A stretch of DNA of 64,000 nt from assembly GCA_005656395.1 (NCBI GenBank), contig SRSI01000013.1:1116001-1180000 (forward strand), given 5' to 3'. This DNA comes from Strongyloides papillosus (Eukaryota > Nematoda > Chromadorea > Rhabditida > Strongyloididae). Below, piece after piece: positions 1 through 12,812 of this stretch. A program made the translations under genes and the position numbers. Numbering within the stretch: position 1 is the stretch's first letter; each line of letters begins with the position of its first letter. The notes beneath the pieces are model-generated. The model saw only the letters and a program-made list of their open reading frames with translations, ran no database searches and was not told the origin of the DNA.

Positions 1-940
1 TATACAGAAAACGGCCGGAACAAGTTTTGAAAAATTCCTTGTTAAAAATATGAATATTGAATATAAATGTGATTGTAACTTAGGAAAAAAAAGATGCAAT
101 TGTAATAAAAATAATAGTACTAAACAAACTTGGCTTTTTTCAAGATATTCAACTGGATGGATGTGTGGTTTGCATGCTGATTATACAGAATTATTTGTTT
201 CTGATTGTGTTGAGAATGTTCTTGATCGAAAAGAGGGAATTCATAGAAAAAGGCGATACTTCTATACAACATTTTTAAGAGAACCAATATCTCGATTTAT
301 TTCTGAATATAGGCATGTTGACAGAGGAGCAACATGGCTATCAGCTAAACATATGTGTAACGGTAAACCACCTACTCCAGAGGAATTACCACTATGCTTT
401 GATCCTGATGTAGGATGGGAAGGAGTAACATTAGATGAGTTTTTAGATTGTCCATATAATTTAGCATTTAATAGGTCTGTAAATAAAATTTCGTTATTTT
501 ATAGTAGTATTTTTAGGCAATCAAGAATGTTAGCAGATTTAACATTAGTCAATTGTTATGACACAAAAACAATGAGTCCCGAAAAACGTGATCAAATAAT
601 TTTAAGGAGCGCAAAGAATAATCTTAAAAATTTTGCATTTTTTGGAATTAAAGAAAATATGAATGCTAGTCAAATTATCTTTGAAAAATCTTTTAATTTA
701 AAATTTAGTAAAAGTCTTGGTGTATGGAATAAAAGTAAATCAAAGGATACTAAAATTACAAGAGCACAATTAGAAAAAATAAAATTTAGAAACAAATTAG
801 ATATAGAATTATACGATTATGCATTAAAACTTTTTGCCAAAAGAATGAAAAAATTAAATATTTCAAAATTTGAAATTCCACCTTCACCATATAATCTCAC
901 ATATGAAGAATATCTCAAAGAAAATAATAATTGGGTTTAA
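1..940 (+). CDS. hst-6: Heparan sulfate 6-O-sulfotransferase, 3' part (cut by window edge)
   Basis: Golgi enzyme that moves sulfate from PAPS to the 6-O position of glucosamine in heparan sulfate. The frame is already open at base 2 (IQKTAGTSF, the 5'-phosphosulfate loop), so the N-terminal exons, with the membrane anchor, lie outside the window. Further family blocks are CDCNLGKKRCNC, WLFSRYSTGW, FLREPISRFISEY (3'-phosphate binding), HVDRGATW, RMLADLTLV and SAKNNLKNFAFFG. Bases 475-516 (GTCTGT...TTTTTAG, 42 nt) are almost certainly a short in-frame intron. Removing them restores FNRQSRMLADL, as in vertebrate HS6ST, whereas reading through inserts 14 foreign residues. The coding exons are therefore 1-474 and 517-940. 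The stop codon is at 938-940. Family identity is secure. The symbol assumes one-to-one orthology with the C. elegans gene. Confidence 0.93.
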   Translation, partial: IQKTAGTSFEKFLVKNMNIEYKCDCNLGKKRCNCNKNNSTKQTWLFSRYSTGWMCGLHADYTELFVSDCVENVLDRKEGIHRKRRYFYTTFLREPISRFISEYRHVDRGATWLSAKHMCNGKPPTPEELPLCFDPDVGWEGVTLDEFLDCPYNLAFNRSVNKISLFYSSIFRQSRMLADLTLVNCYDTKTMSPEKRDQIILRSAKNNLKNFAFFGIKENMNASQIIFEKSFNLKFSKSLGVWNKSKSKDTKITRAQLEKIKFRNKLDIELYDYALKLFAKRMKKLNISKFEIPPSPYNLTYEEYLKENNNWV

Positions 941-3900
941 ATTATTTATTGTTTTATTTGTTTTTTTTAAAATAAATTACTTAACTAATTCGTTTATTTA
1001 TGTAACTTATTGATATAAAATTCAATTAATAAGAATTTTATCTATAAAGATAGAACAATTTTTCTGTCTATTCTTAAAATATCATAGACGTAAATTTATT
1101 AGCAATATTAAATTATATGGAAAAAACATGATTTACTAAAATTCTGATATTTGTTAACTAATCATCTTTAATATGGTGGATTTAATATTATTTCTTACTA
1201 TTCTGATGAAGTGAATGAAGGCTTATCCAATCAGTATAATAACATTAATTACATTTAAGTTTAAATTAAATTACTATTAACTAATGATCACAAATTTCAC
1301 ATGCTTAGTAAAAATTGAAAGTGTTAGAATAATATTTCATTGATTTTAATGTATAGAAGTAACTCGTTATTGAAAAATATTACATCATTGTATTTTTAAT
1401 TAATGTTAACGCACTTTGTGTTTTTCATTTTCAAAATTTAGGCTTACATTTTTTAAAAGTAGACATCTTTTTCATTTTTGATAGTAAAAATATGGTTAAT
1501 TCTTATAATAACCAACATTTGATAACAAAATTTCAAAAACCTTATTTTTAGAAGTTTATCACAATTTCTTAATTTTTTTTGTTATCATTGCAACTTCAAT
1601 ATAAAATATTTTTATTTAAAATTTATTTTTCTTAAATTGTCAAATATTTGCCATCACAAATGAATGTTCAAATAAATCTAAACATAAGGACATATGTTAT
1701 TTATGTATGACAGTAAATGGTAAGTCACAAAAAGACTGACTTCAAAATAATATAGAGCAAATCATGAAAGTTTAACACTAGACTAATAAACAATTGCAAA
1801 GTCAAAAATCAAATTTCTAATTCAATGGTTGTTTGGTCGATAAGTTACAATTAATTAACATGTATTAGTAAGATTATGACTTAGAGAATTATGGACAAAT
1901 GTAGTTTTAAAAACTTTAGGTCAGTTTTTTGTTGAAATTGCCGAATCTTTAATAATCAAATCTATAATATTTTAATAATTTCTACATCCAATTGAACTAT
2001 TAATCTTCCACTTTTTGGTTCATTAACGAAACAACCAATAAATTAAAGATTTCGTTTAAAGCTTTCTATTTTTTGTGATCTAGTGTTAATCTTTCGTGAT
2101 TTGATTTTTAGTATTTGGGAATCATTCTTTTTGTGGCTCTGAATTTGTAGCAACAATAAAATAATCTAAAAAATAGTGATAAACGTTTAAAAGAATAAGA
2201 CTTTTATGAATCTCTATCAAATGTTTATTAACAAAAGTTTTTATAAAATATTTTTGGTAAAGAAAAAAAAACTTTGATTAAGGTAATATGGTAATAGTTT
2301 TATTTGCAATCGTAATAAAAATATTGGCATTTATTTTATAAATCTATAATGAAATCATATGATATTAAATTTCAATGAAGAAAAGCAGTATTATTAAGTA
2401 AAAATGTAATATTTTTCATAAAAAAATTCTTTTTGTGCATTAAATTCAGAAAATGTCATTCTAATACCTTCAATTTTTAATAAGTATACGAAATATGTAT
2501 TCCCTAACAATTCATAACATCGTTTAAACGCAATTGAAATTAATGCTAGCATATTCATGGAATGGGATTTTTTTTACTCGATCAGAATAATTAGTTTTAA
2601 AAAAAATGTCTCATTTAAATTTTTTTATAAAAAAACACCGAAATTTTAACAAAATTATAGTTATGCATCCTACCTATATAAAATTTATAAATAGGCAAAA
2701 AAAAAAGTAAAAAACTTTAGAAAACATAAAATTTAATTGATTTTTTTTATATTAAGTAAATAAAAGGTTTTATAAAATTATATTATCACATAAATAGCGA
2801 TTTGCTTATATTTGGATATATTTCAATTTTTCACATAATAATGATAAATAAAATGTGTTTACAGCAAAACTAACCTGCAAAATAAATCACAATAAATTGA
2901 CCTACTATATTATTTTGTTGTAAAGTTAATGTCTGTAAAATTTTACAAAAATATTAAAATAAGATATATATCAATATATCTTTCAAAATTCCAAAGAACT
3001 ATTGCTTGTTTCTAGCATACTATTATCAAAAGTAAAACATATGCTTGTCCTTTATAGGCACAAATTTATTTGCATTGATAAGATAGATTGAATTTAATAC
3101 AAAATGTTAATCATTGTCATTATCTCAATAAGATTTATAAGTATGGTCCAATTATTTTATCAAAAGATAAAAGAAATAAATAAAAGAAATTAAAAATGAT
3201 ATTTATTTCAATGGTACTTGTAGAGGAAGAAGAAACAATTAAAATAAAAGTTTAAGTTTATGGTAATTTAAAAATTGGCATGTCACTTGGTCGAAAGAAT
3301 AAAGAAAATAATCCATTTAAAAACATCTTTATACTTTATATATAATAATTTGTAATGTATTGGAGTTTTTAACATTGTATAGATAACACATAATGACTTG
3401 CAAAACATTTATATTATGGCAAATAATTAGCAATTCTTGATTTCCAAATTATTGGAATTTATACATTAAATATCCTTTATACGATCATGAAAAACGATTA
3501 AATGAGAGTTAGAATTATAAATATTAAATTAAACAATTAGCGTTATAATAGAAAAAATTGTTTGAAAATAGATAACTAAATTTTAATTTTGTAATTCTTC
3601 TAAAATAATATTTTAATGCGGTTTTTATAATATTTCTATGTTGAAATATTATCACTTATCATAACATTCAACACCATATAAATAAGAAAATAGATTTTAA
3701 AGTCGAAAATAAAATACTAGTCGTTCTTCAAACTCCGTAAATTTTTTAATACTTTTGAAGTTATTTTAAAAAATCGTAAGTATATTATGTTAAATAGAAA
3801 TTGTATTGACGTAGGAGTAAAATATAGTTAATATTTAAAAAAAATTATATATTAATGACACTATTAACTCTTGTTCTTAGTATATTACCACTAATAAAAT

Positions 3901-6900
3901 ATATTTTCATAAACAGAGGAAGAAAGTTTATTGTTACTTTATCTATATTATTTTCTTAAACTCCCTTAAACAAAGAATAAATTAGCTGATCTTTCATAGA
4001 TATTAAAGTATTTAATTTAATAAAATATATCATAAGAAAGTATTAAAATATTTTTTACTAAAAAGTAATATTCCTTAATAGAATGCAAAATAAAACGTTA
4101 CTTTAAATCTTTGACTATAAACGCTTGATTAAAGTTGAAAAATAGCGTAAAAAAATAAATTTTCTTTAATAATTTTACAATTTTTTTTGAATGCAAGCTA
4201 TTTCAATATTAAAAAAGTTATGAACTCATCTTACTCGACACGATTAATCCAAATGATAAGAAATGCATATTATATTTACATAGTTGCCAAAAAAAGTATG
4301 ATAATAACTACAAATAATAAATGATAAATTGATATTTCATGAAATTTATAAGTATTTCTACTACTAAAAAATAAATTTGTTACTTTATTACAGTATTGTT
4401 TTAAAAAATTGTCAAGACATCTCTTATAAATACAACAGTATATGTAAATATCCAAAAACTGTGTACTTTCTAAATGATTGATTTTTAAATATTAAAACAT
4501 TAGAAAAAACATTACTAGAAGTATTTAAAACTGTTATTAATAAAAATTGCAACTATAAGTTATATGGAAAACTAGTGAATTTAAAAGAGTCACAAATTTT
4601 ATTTATATCTATGACAAAAATTAATTTATGTCTAATTAGATGTCATTACAAAAGAATTAAAATTTCCTTAAAAGTAAAAATATAAAACCTAGTATTAATA
4701 TAACAATTAAAATTCTTCCAATTAAAAATAATATTTGCGTCAAAATGAAATTGTTTCCCATAATTTATTAATTCAATACCTGAAAGTGTATTTAAGTATT
4801 TTAAAAATACTATTTATTATTTTACTGTAAACAATGTTGCTATATTTTAATACTAAACTTTCTTTTCAGTTTATTTTCCAAGGTGTAATATTATTTTATG
4901 ATTTAATTTAAGAAAGTTGGATAAAATTTTTAATTTTCTACTTCTTAAAATGCATAATCCTATATATGCTTCATTGCTTTAATTATTCATTTTATTTGAA
5001 TAAAATTCCAATTTATAATTGTAAACAAGATAGAAATTACCTAGTGTTATGCACTTCTCCAGATCTTCTGATAAACCTCTTATTTCTAAATGTTCTACAT
5101 TTTTTAGTTATCTTAAATTGGTTGACTTTGATAAAAGATACTTCTGAATATTACATGTTACTTTTTCCATCACTTTGGTGATTCTCAAGTATTCAGTGTG
5201 TTGGCGGTTCGATTATATTACTTTCAAAATATCTATTGCCAAAAGATATTTCTTTCGACAGCAATATGAAAGATAATAATAGTTATTTTAAAAAAAAACA
5301 ATAAATATGACGCATTTTAAAAATAAGAGTGATTATTTTTAATTTTACATTATAAATTACAGCAAAAAAATTTATAAAAGTATAAAATCAAAATTAAAAA
5401 TATAAAGTGGTTGCAAAATATAGTAGTTATTTTCTTTATTATGTTGATTATGATTATTGGTATAATACATTTACGAATTAACTAAGTCCATAATAAGTTA
5501 AATGTTAATAAATCAACATCTTGCTAAATTATATTTTAAATTAAATTACTAAAAATCTGTTTTAAATCTTATCTCATTATGGAATCTTATAGATATTATT
5601 GTATTTAAAAGATTGATTAATATACAGTAAGAATTTAGTATATTCTGAAAACAAATTTGATTGAAATCTTCATATTAAACGAAAAAACTTAATCTTATTG
5701 ATTTTCGTAAAATGTATTTTTGCAATTAATTTATTGTTTATCATAACATTTTGAATTCTGCATTTTTTTCACAGTAAAAAAATTAGTAAGAAATATAATT
5801 TATTGTTATTCATTAACAATTGTTGTAAAAATAATTAAAAGTATGAATTTACAAAATTTATCGTGTTATTAAGGCATGATATGCAAGAATGTTAGAAAAA
5901 ACTTTCCGACTTCTAAAGCTTTTTTGATCCATACAGATGCAGTTTTTTATGCTGAGACAACTGAAATTTAAATAAACTCATTTCTTCAAATCACTCTTAA
6001 ATTATGATCACACAATATAAAAAACAAAATAAACATTAACTTACTTTCCTAAAATTTTAAATTAAAATTTTACAGGTATTTATATTTTTGAATTTAAATT
6101 AAGTAAAAGTACAAATTTTTTTTACTTTGAAATATTACCATTGAAAGTTTTGATATACAGAATTTAACATTATTGAATTTTAAATATGGAGCAAAGTATA
6201 TTTGCTTTTGGTTTATTTTGATTTAAAAATTATTTTATATTATTCGAAAGTTTAACAAATGACTCAACCAAATTTTTGAGATAAATTTTAATATTTAAAC
6301 ATTTAAAATCCTTGAAATAAACAATGTAACATGCAGTTATCTACATTAATCAAAATACGCAATTTTATTTTAGTATTATATTACAATCTCTATATACTTT
6401 TCATATAAATATGATTTTTGAAATAGTAGTTTTGAGACGGCATTGTTTGGCTTTAAAATTATACAACTTAATGACATGAAAAAAATTTATCAATATAATT
6501 AAACAATTTTATTCATTATTATTATCGTCCTTCTTATTGTAACCATTTTTCGGTAGTATTATTTTGAATATTATTTTAGGCTGAAATTTTAAAGTGATAA
6601 TAAATACGTTATTATTTTATGCTACACTTTTATCTTTCTCAATGATTTTTAATTAAAATAACCCATTTCATAAAAAAATATTCAGATAATTTGTTGCATC
6701 TAGAAACTTTCCACAAATTACATTTAACTTTTTAATGAATATCAAATTATCGAAAATTATAAAAATGAATTATGTAGCAGATTTTGTACTTATCCAAATA
6801 AATCTTCTTATTTTTTGCATATAAACTTTTAATTATATACAAAAAAATGAATTTAAATATTTGAAAGGATTAAAATTAAAAGACTTCTATACCATTATTA

Positions 6901-7437
6901 TTTTAGTTGTAATAAAACAAATTATTTTAACCAAACTTTTAAAAATACATTAAAGAATATATTAATTGTTTAATTCTAATAAAATAAATTTTTTTTACAA
7001 ATCTATTGATAATTACATAAACAAAAATTATTATAAAATTAACTAATACGTTATAATCTTCATTATTTTCATCAATTTTATTAATATTATATTAATTAGA
7101 GTAGTTAAATTTGTAAAAAAAATTACTTTTCCACATTATATTTTATAACAAAAATTTTGTTAAACAACATGGTTTTAAATCAAATCATTTTTAAGGTAAT
7201 TTATTATATAATTAATAATTAAGGCAATAAACGTTTTTCCTTATTCGATAACATAAGAAGAAAAAACTTTAGAAAAATCATATTTGCTCTTACAACGATG
7301 GAAAACCGCTTATATGTATGATATTATATATGTTTAATATTTATGAGATAATTATTATTTAACATTCAATAGATATCATTATTTTACCACCGTTGTGATA
7401 TACTTTTTTTTATATTAATTTAATTACTTAATATAAA
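941..7437. other. Gene-free AT-rich stretch (6.5 kb)
   Basis: Very AT-rich sequence with stops in all frames. The longest open frame, a 71-codon one near 4966, shows no family features. I see no tRNA, no tandem array and no transposon ends. It is long for such a compact genome, so it may hold regulatory DNA for the hst-6 or TSC1 genes, or an RNA gene that I cannot recognise by eye. Confidence 0.6.
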
Positions 7438-10187
7438 ATGGTTCGCGTCCCAGACAAAAAAATTATGAAAAAATATATTCAAAAACTTGAGTCACTAAAT
7501 ATCGCCGAAGTTAAGGAAGCAAAAGTTAAACTTAATGAATTTATTGATAAAGGTAGATTATATAAATAACGTTATTCTTTTAAAGATTTTTTTAAGGTTT
7601 ATGTATTGATGAATTGGTTGACACATTTTTAAGAACGCGATCATTTAGATGTATTGAAGTATTGTGTAATGTTAAAGTACCCTACGACAAAATTTTAATA
7701 GATTCAATAGAGAAGCATCTTGAACAAAATCCACAAGCAACATTAATTTTATTAGTACAATTAACGCAAAAGTCTTCAACATGGATCTCACAATTTCCAA
7801 TTTATAAAAATTTACTTGAAAATATCCTAAAATGTTATGTATATGAAACAATGGATCCATTAATAAAATCAGCTGGTTTATATTTTATTTCATGCCTTCT
7901 TCCACATTGCCCTAAGATACCACAAAGTACTTTACAATTAATATGTGCAACATTTATAAATTGTTTTGAATACCTTTATACGACACTAAAAATGCATGAT
8001 AATGATAAAAATGAAGATATCTCATATAAATTAAACATTCACTTTGCTCTAAAAGAAGCTTTTATAATATTTTATGGAATGTTCCCAAATACATTGGTTA
8101 ATTTTATTAAAAAAGAATATAAGTTAGGTAAAATAACAACTGATGTTTTTAATCAAATTATTGAAAAGTACTTTTCTTCTGTTAAATTTAATCCATTACT
8201 TATAAATAAAGATGAACATGATGAAGTAAAGGGAAATCATTTAAATTTTACCAAACCACATGATATTTGGAATGAGACAAACAATTTATCTGTACATAAT
8301 GAAGATTACAATGTGACATTTACCAAATCAACAGATGAGAATTATTTCTCAAGAGATAGTTATTTGGCTATTGATAATTTTTTGGCAAATGGTGAAACTA
8401 TTGATATTGGTAAAGAAATTGTATTTAATGAGGAAAATGAGGAAATTTATGATTCTGATTTATATACAAATTCAAATGTTAATAGTAGAAAAGTGTCATA
8501 TGAATCAAATAATGGAAAGGAACAAAAGCAAAATTCTGACTCATATTTAAATAATGAGGTAATAAAAAAATTAAGTACAATTAAATTCCCTCCAAAAATT
8601 GAGAAATCAGTCAAAGAATATAAAGGAAAAGAAGTAAAAGTATTAGAAGAAGGTTATTTAAGTGATCGTGATTTTGAATTTAGTATTTTCCAGAGAAGAC
8701 AGTTTATGAATGGTGCATTTAAATCACCTCTAACATCAAAACAATTTAACAATGTAAAATCACCCAGAACAAAGGAAAATAAGATGAGGAAAGATAAATG
8801 GAAGTCAATGCCAAACGGTTTAGAAAATTGTGAGAATGATAGTAGTGTAAAATGTAGCGATAGCTGTATAAACAAACCCGATATTATTATATCAAATCTC
8901 TTTCAAAAAAAGAAAGATAAATATATGAAGGCAAGTAAAATTCACCATGAATGTCTTATAAATCTTGGATTGGCTGATCGCTTTCCTGGTATTATGTATG
9001 ATGATATGAAAAATATGCTAGAGACATTAGATGACAAAGAAAAAATTGATGTCCTTAAAACAAGATTAGTTTTGGTTAATCAACATCTTCTATTTGAAAG
9101 GTATTCAAGATTAATGTATTTAGAAAGAATTAAATGTTTATATAATCGACTTTTAAGAGAAAAAAATAAAAATAAATATTTAAAATGTTTAGAATTGACA
9201 AATAAATCACTTGTTGCCGAGGTTAACAATGCAAATCAATCTATCACTGAAGTGCAACTTGAAACACAAAAAGAAATTGACAAACAAAATGAGGAAATTG
9301 TTTTATGGAGAGATAAATTAGCTATTGTTATGAAAGAGAATGGTGAATTAAAAATGTGCATCGAAAAATTAAAAAGAAATAGTGGCCATATTCAGACAAA
9401 TGATTTTTGTGAAATTGAGACAAACTACTTAGTTGTTATTCGTGATCTTGAAAATGAAAATGAGTTGTTGAAGGATGAGATTAATAATCTTAAGAATATC
9501 GAAAAATCATTAAATGAATGTACTATTCTAAATTCACAATTAATTGAAAAAATAAATATACTAAAACTAAAAAATGAAGCATTATATCAAGAATCAAAAG
9601 AACAATGTGGGAAAGCTCAAGTTGAATCTCTTGGAAGTACCCTTTTATGTAAGGAAGACGAATTAATTAGAATGCAACAACAATTGAATAACTCAAGAAA
9701 AGAGTTTAAATTGTTAGCACAAAAGTACAAACAACTAGAACAAACATTATCTTTAGAAATTCATAAAAATAAGGAAATAAAAATTCTAATGGCTAGGCAA
9801 GCCAAAGCAAATTCGAAATTCATAGAAACACTAAACGAAAGATACAAAACAATTTCTGTTTTAAATGATAAGCAAACAGATTATATAAAAGTACTTCTTG
9901 GAATAATTGAAAAAAATAATAAACGTATACCAACGACAAGTGAAAGTAATAATCAAGAATTGTTAGGTATATTTGAAGGTAGTATTTCATCCGATTTACC
10001 GCAATTTAGCCAGGAAAATTTACGTGATAGTAATCTCCTTCCAGAGTTAATAAAAAACAATGCTGCTGTTCAGAGGTACCTACAATCTCGGGGCTCGGGT
10101 AGGAATAGTTGGAATAACTCCGAGCAAAATAAAAGCCTTAATATAAATAGAAGAAGATATGATAGTCAAGCGGAGTATTCCTCATAA
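7438..10187 (+). CDS. TSC1: Hamartin (tuberous sclerosis complex 1) homologue
   Basis: Scaffold of the TSC1-TSC2-TBC1D7 complex, which restrains Rheb and mTORC1 at the lysosome. Exons are 7438-7552 and 7597-10187, joined across a 44-nt intron in frame, giving about 901 residues (human 1164). The N-terminal ~220 residues follow the hamartin alpha-helical domain in order: ELVDTFL, VPYDKILIDSI, QLTQKSSTWISQFP, then YGMFPNTLVNFIKKEY and VKFNPLLINKDEHDE (human has YGMYPCNFVSFLRSHY and VRIHPELV). After a low-complexity middle, residues ~520-815 form a long coiled coil. It begins with TRLVLVNQHLLFERYSRL, matching the human segment with LLLLHNQLLYERFKRQ. The C-terminus is Ser/Asn-rich. The start codon is the first ATG of an exon that splices in frame. 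An AATAAA lies at 10259. The agreement at both ends and in domain order makes hamartin much likelier than a generic coiled-coil protein. Confidence 0.88.
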
Positions 10188-10442
10188 TTTACCTATTTAT
10201 AAACAAATCACTTTTATTTTGTTAAAAGACACGAAAATATTTTTGCAAATTTTACGCAAATAAATATTTATAAATAACTCTTATAAACTAAAATATCAAA
10301 TATATCAAAAAATTATCATTGTGTAACATTTTGTGTAAAGTAAAAATGAATGTTAAATAACAGAAATTTATTATTATATATAACATTAATAATAATGAAA
10401 TTTTAAATCTAATGTAATAATAAAAGTTAACAAAAATTAAAT

Positions 10443-10983
10443 TTATTCTATATGAGTAAATTTTTCATCGTCCTTAACGTTGGTTCTTTTGTCAATATGA
10501 TTCAAATATTTTAATGTCCTACTTGCTAGAAAAGTTGATATACCAAAAGCAATAATTGTTTTAAATGACGTTGATAATCTATAAAAAAAGTGCATATGTT
10601 AGTTAAACATTTTATTGTGTAATAATATAAACTTACTTCTTGGGGATAAATGGTTTTACGAAAATAGCCAATAAAATAGTACCAAAATTATAAATAACAG
10701 ATGAAAAAACACTGTACTCTACACGATGCCATTTAGATGTTTGATATAGATGTGGTCTAAAGAAGACAAAGAACCCACTACCAATAAGTGATGTTGCCAT
10801 CAATGATTTTGATGCAAAAACATCCCACTCATTACACATATTTCTTAATAAACCAGGTGAAAAGATATTTGCCGTGAAAAGTCCATGAGCAGCAACTCCT
10901 GTTAACGGAATATAGTATGACAATACATTGGTAATATTAATTGGTCTTGAGAGCCATCTTGTCAAACTACTTTGCGCTCGCAT
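10443..10983 (-). CDS. Unrecognised small multi-pass membrane protein
   Basis: Two exons, 10637-10983 and 10443-10578, are joined across a 58-nt intron with GTAAGT and TTATAG ends. They encode about 160 residues starting MRAQSSLTRWLSRP. The N-terminus is basic and Ser/Thr-rich without acidic residues, as in mitochondrial targeting, but that is only suggestive. Hydrophobic segments are near VLSYYIPLTGVAAHGLF, SLMATSLIGSGFFVFF, VIYNFGTILLAIFV and, in exon 2, FKTIIAFGISTFLA, so three or four membrane helices are likely. The tail is charged (NHIDKRTNVKDDEKF). I do not recognise the family. The gene is convergent with TSC1, 255 bases between stop codons. Confidence 0.75.
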
Positions 10984-12255
10984 AATTATATATATGAGGA
11001 GATAAAAAAATAGTTAAAATACTAAAAATGACTGATTAATATTAAGTATCTAATTATATGATGGTTAACGATAAACAATCAAAAAGTAAAGAAGAAGAGT
11101 AAAAATGAAAAGAAAAATGATTTTACTATCTACTAAAACATGTATAAATTAAAATGTAACATTCTATACATCATATAGTCAATGAGTGTACATATCTATG
11201 AATTAATACATGACGAAATTAAGGTATTTTACTACACAATGGCGACATATATATATATAAGACGCGTCATACCACAAAAGTATTATTTTTGAACTCTAAA
11301 TATAATATGTGTATCGTGCTAAGAAGTATAAACAAAAATCAAAATTATTATATACTTTTAAAATAAATATATATGTCAAAATTTATTTCTTAAGATAAAA
11401 ATAGAATATTTATTGTACATACTAATAATGTTAATTTACTTAAAGCATTAAATGAATAACAACCGTATAAATATTAATAATTATAGTATCTTTATTTAAA
11501 CAATTTAAAAATACCATTGCACTTTCCTAAAACTCTATACATACATTTGATTCATATTATAAATAAAAATAAAATGTTTTTTATTTTAGCACATTATTAA
11601 ATTTCTAACACAAATAAAATTGGTTGAATTTCTTGCTTAAAGCAATTTTTATATATTTGCTTTATCAAAATGATTAGTATCAAAAAATGTTTGGTATTTT
11701 AAAGTAAAAGAATTATTTATTAAAATATTTTAGAAATGTCTTTCAGATATTATTTCAAAACATGTTTTTCTATAATGTAAAATTTAATCCTCCTCAAATA
11801 CTATGATTAGAGAATATTTTATTGTTTAATTAAAAAGGAAATTTATTTTAAATAATTTTATTTAAATGAATTTCGTTATATAGCTATTAAAAAAAGTATT
11901 GTGTTGAGAAATTTTTGAAGCATAAACTTGTTCATATAATTTTTATGTAAATAAAATATTTTTATTTTATTGTTACTTCATAATTATTGAATTCAGTGAT
12001 AAAAAATGTAAAAAATATGTTGAGAATACACGTTTTAAGTGTATCATCATTTTGTTATAAATGAAATAATTAAAATATTACGTTTCAATTGAGATATCAA
12101 TGATAACAATTTAACCGACATATTTGCTTCCTACATGACATTCATTTATTTATTTTCGTTTTCTTAGTGCCATTTGAAAAAACCATTGACTTTTGGAGGG
12201 ACACAATTATTCTTTTCGAATATTATTATAGATTTTAAGTATACCAATTTTGTAA
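10984..12255. other. AT-rich spacer upstream of the hairpin array
   Basis: No credible open frame was found. It contains the 5' flank of the membrane-protein gene and, toward its right end, probably the promoter and start of the transcript carrying the hairpins. A short TA run with a GACGCGTC palindrome lies near 11240-11270. Nothing else stands out. Confidence 0.5.
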
Positions 12256-12311
12256 GCCCAGTTACGTTGCAAAGAATCATGTTTAAAACTAATCTTTGAA
12301 ACGTCTTGAGC
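12256..12311 (+). ncRNA. Divergent ninth hairpin (possible microRNA precursor)
   Basis: The arms ACGTTGCAAAGA (12264-12275) and TCTTTGAAACGT (12293-12304) pair at 11 of 12 positions around a 17-nt loop. A second outer stem, GCCCAG with TTGAGC, extends it. The core GTTGCAAAGA resembles GGTCGCAAAGA of the array that starts 230 bases downstream, so this may be an early-diverged member. The CTGGAT block of the array is missing. Confidence 0.4.
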
Positions 12312-12542
12312 AACAAAACGAGCCTTTAAAATAACTGTATTCAGTCAAATAACTACACTTGGTAAATTAATTATGTAATATAATTATGTAACAACTTTCT
12401 TTTGCAGATGTAATTTTGCATAATTCTAAAGTAATATAATGACAATTTCTTATCTTTTAATTTACAGCTAACAACAACAAAAGCATTATTATGTCTACAG
12501 GAAATAAATATTCATTCATATTCACAATGAAAACAATGCTTT

Positions 12543-12610
12543 ATTTGTGGCGCTGGAAAAAATCGCAAAGAACCATTGGAAAATTCTTTGCGACTAACCA
12601 GGCCGTAAAT
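12543..12610 (+). ncRNA. Array hairpin 1
   Basis: The arms ATTTGTGGCGCTGG and CCAGGCCGTAAAT pair at the base, and TCGCAAAGAA with TTCTTTGCGA gives ten perfect pairs below an 11-nt loop. An A-rich internal bulge lies between. The 3' arm read in reverse complement (GGCCTGG...GTCGCAAAG) is closer to the family 5' arm than in any other unit. Confidence 0.65.
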
Positions 12611-12678
12611 AAAACATAGCTAACTTGAGAATATTGGACATAATATCCTGCAAAAATTTCTATAAATTAAAAGGAAAT

Positions 12679-12767
12679 TATTTTCGTGGCCTGGATTTGG
12701 TCGCAAATAAGATATTTTTTTCATGAGTAAAAAGACATATTTGCAAACCACTCCAACCACAAAAATA
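12679..12767 (+). ncRNA. Array hairpin 2
   Basis: The 5' arm is CGTGGCCTGGATTTGGTCGC and the 3' arm is TATTTGC, then AAACCACTCCAACCAC. The basal stem extends through TATTTT with AAAATA. It has the longest loop in the array. The 3' arm differs from that of hairpin 3 but still pairs, via G-C and U-A. Confidence 0.6.
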
Positions 12768-12812
12768 GCATCGTTATTTTTACATTGAAAAATAATATTT
12801 ACTGACTAAGAA

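Noticed and set aside
4966..5181. 71-codon + open frame
   Set aside because: Hydrophobic, low-complexity translation without any domain, splice context or neighbouring exon.
5200..5220. GGTTCGATTA resembling a tRNA T-loop / B box
   Set aside because: No acceptor stem, D arm or A box at the right distance.
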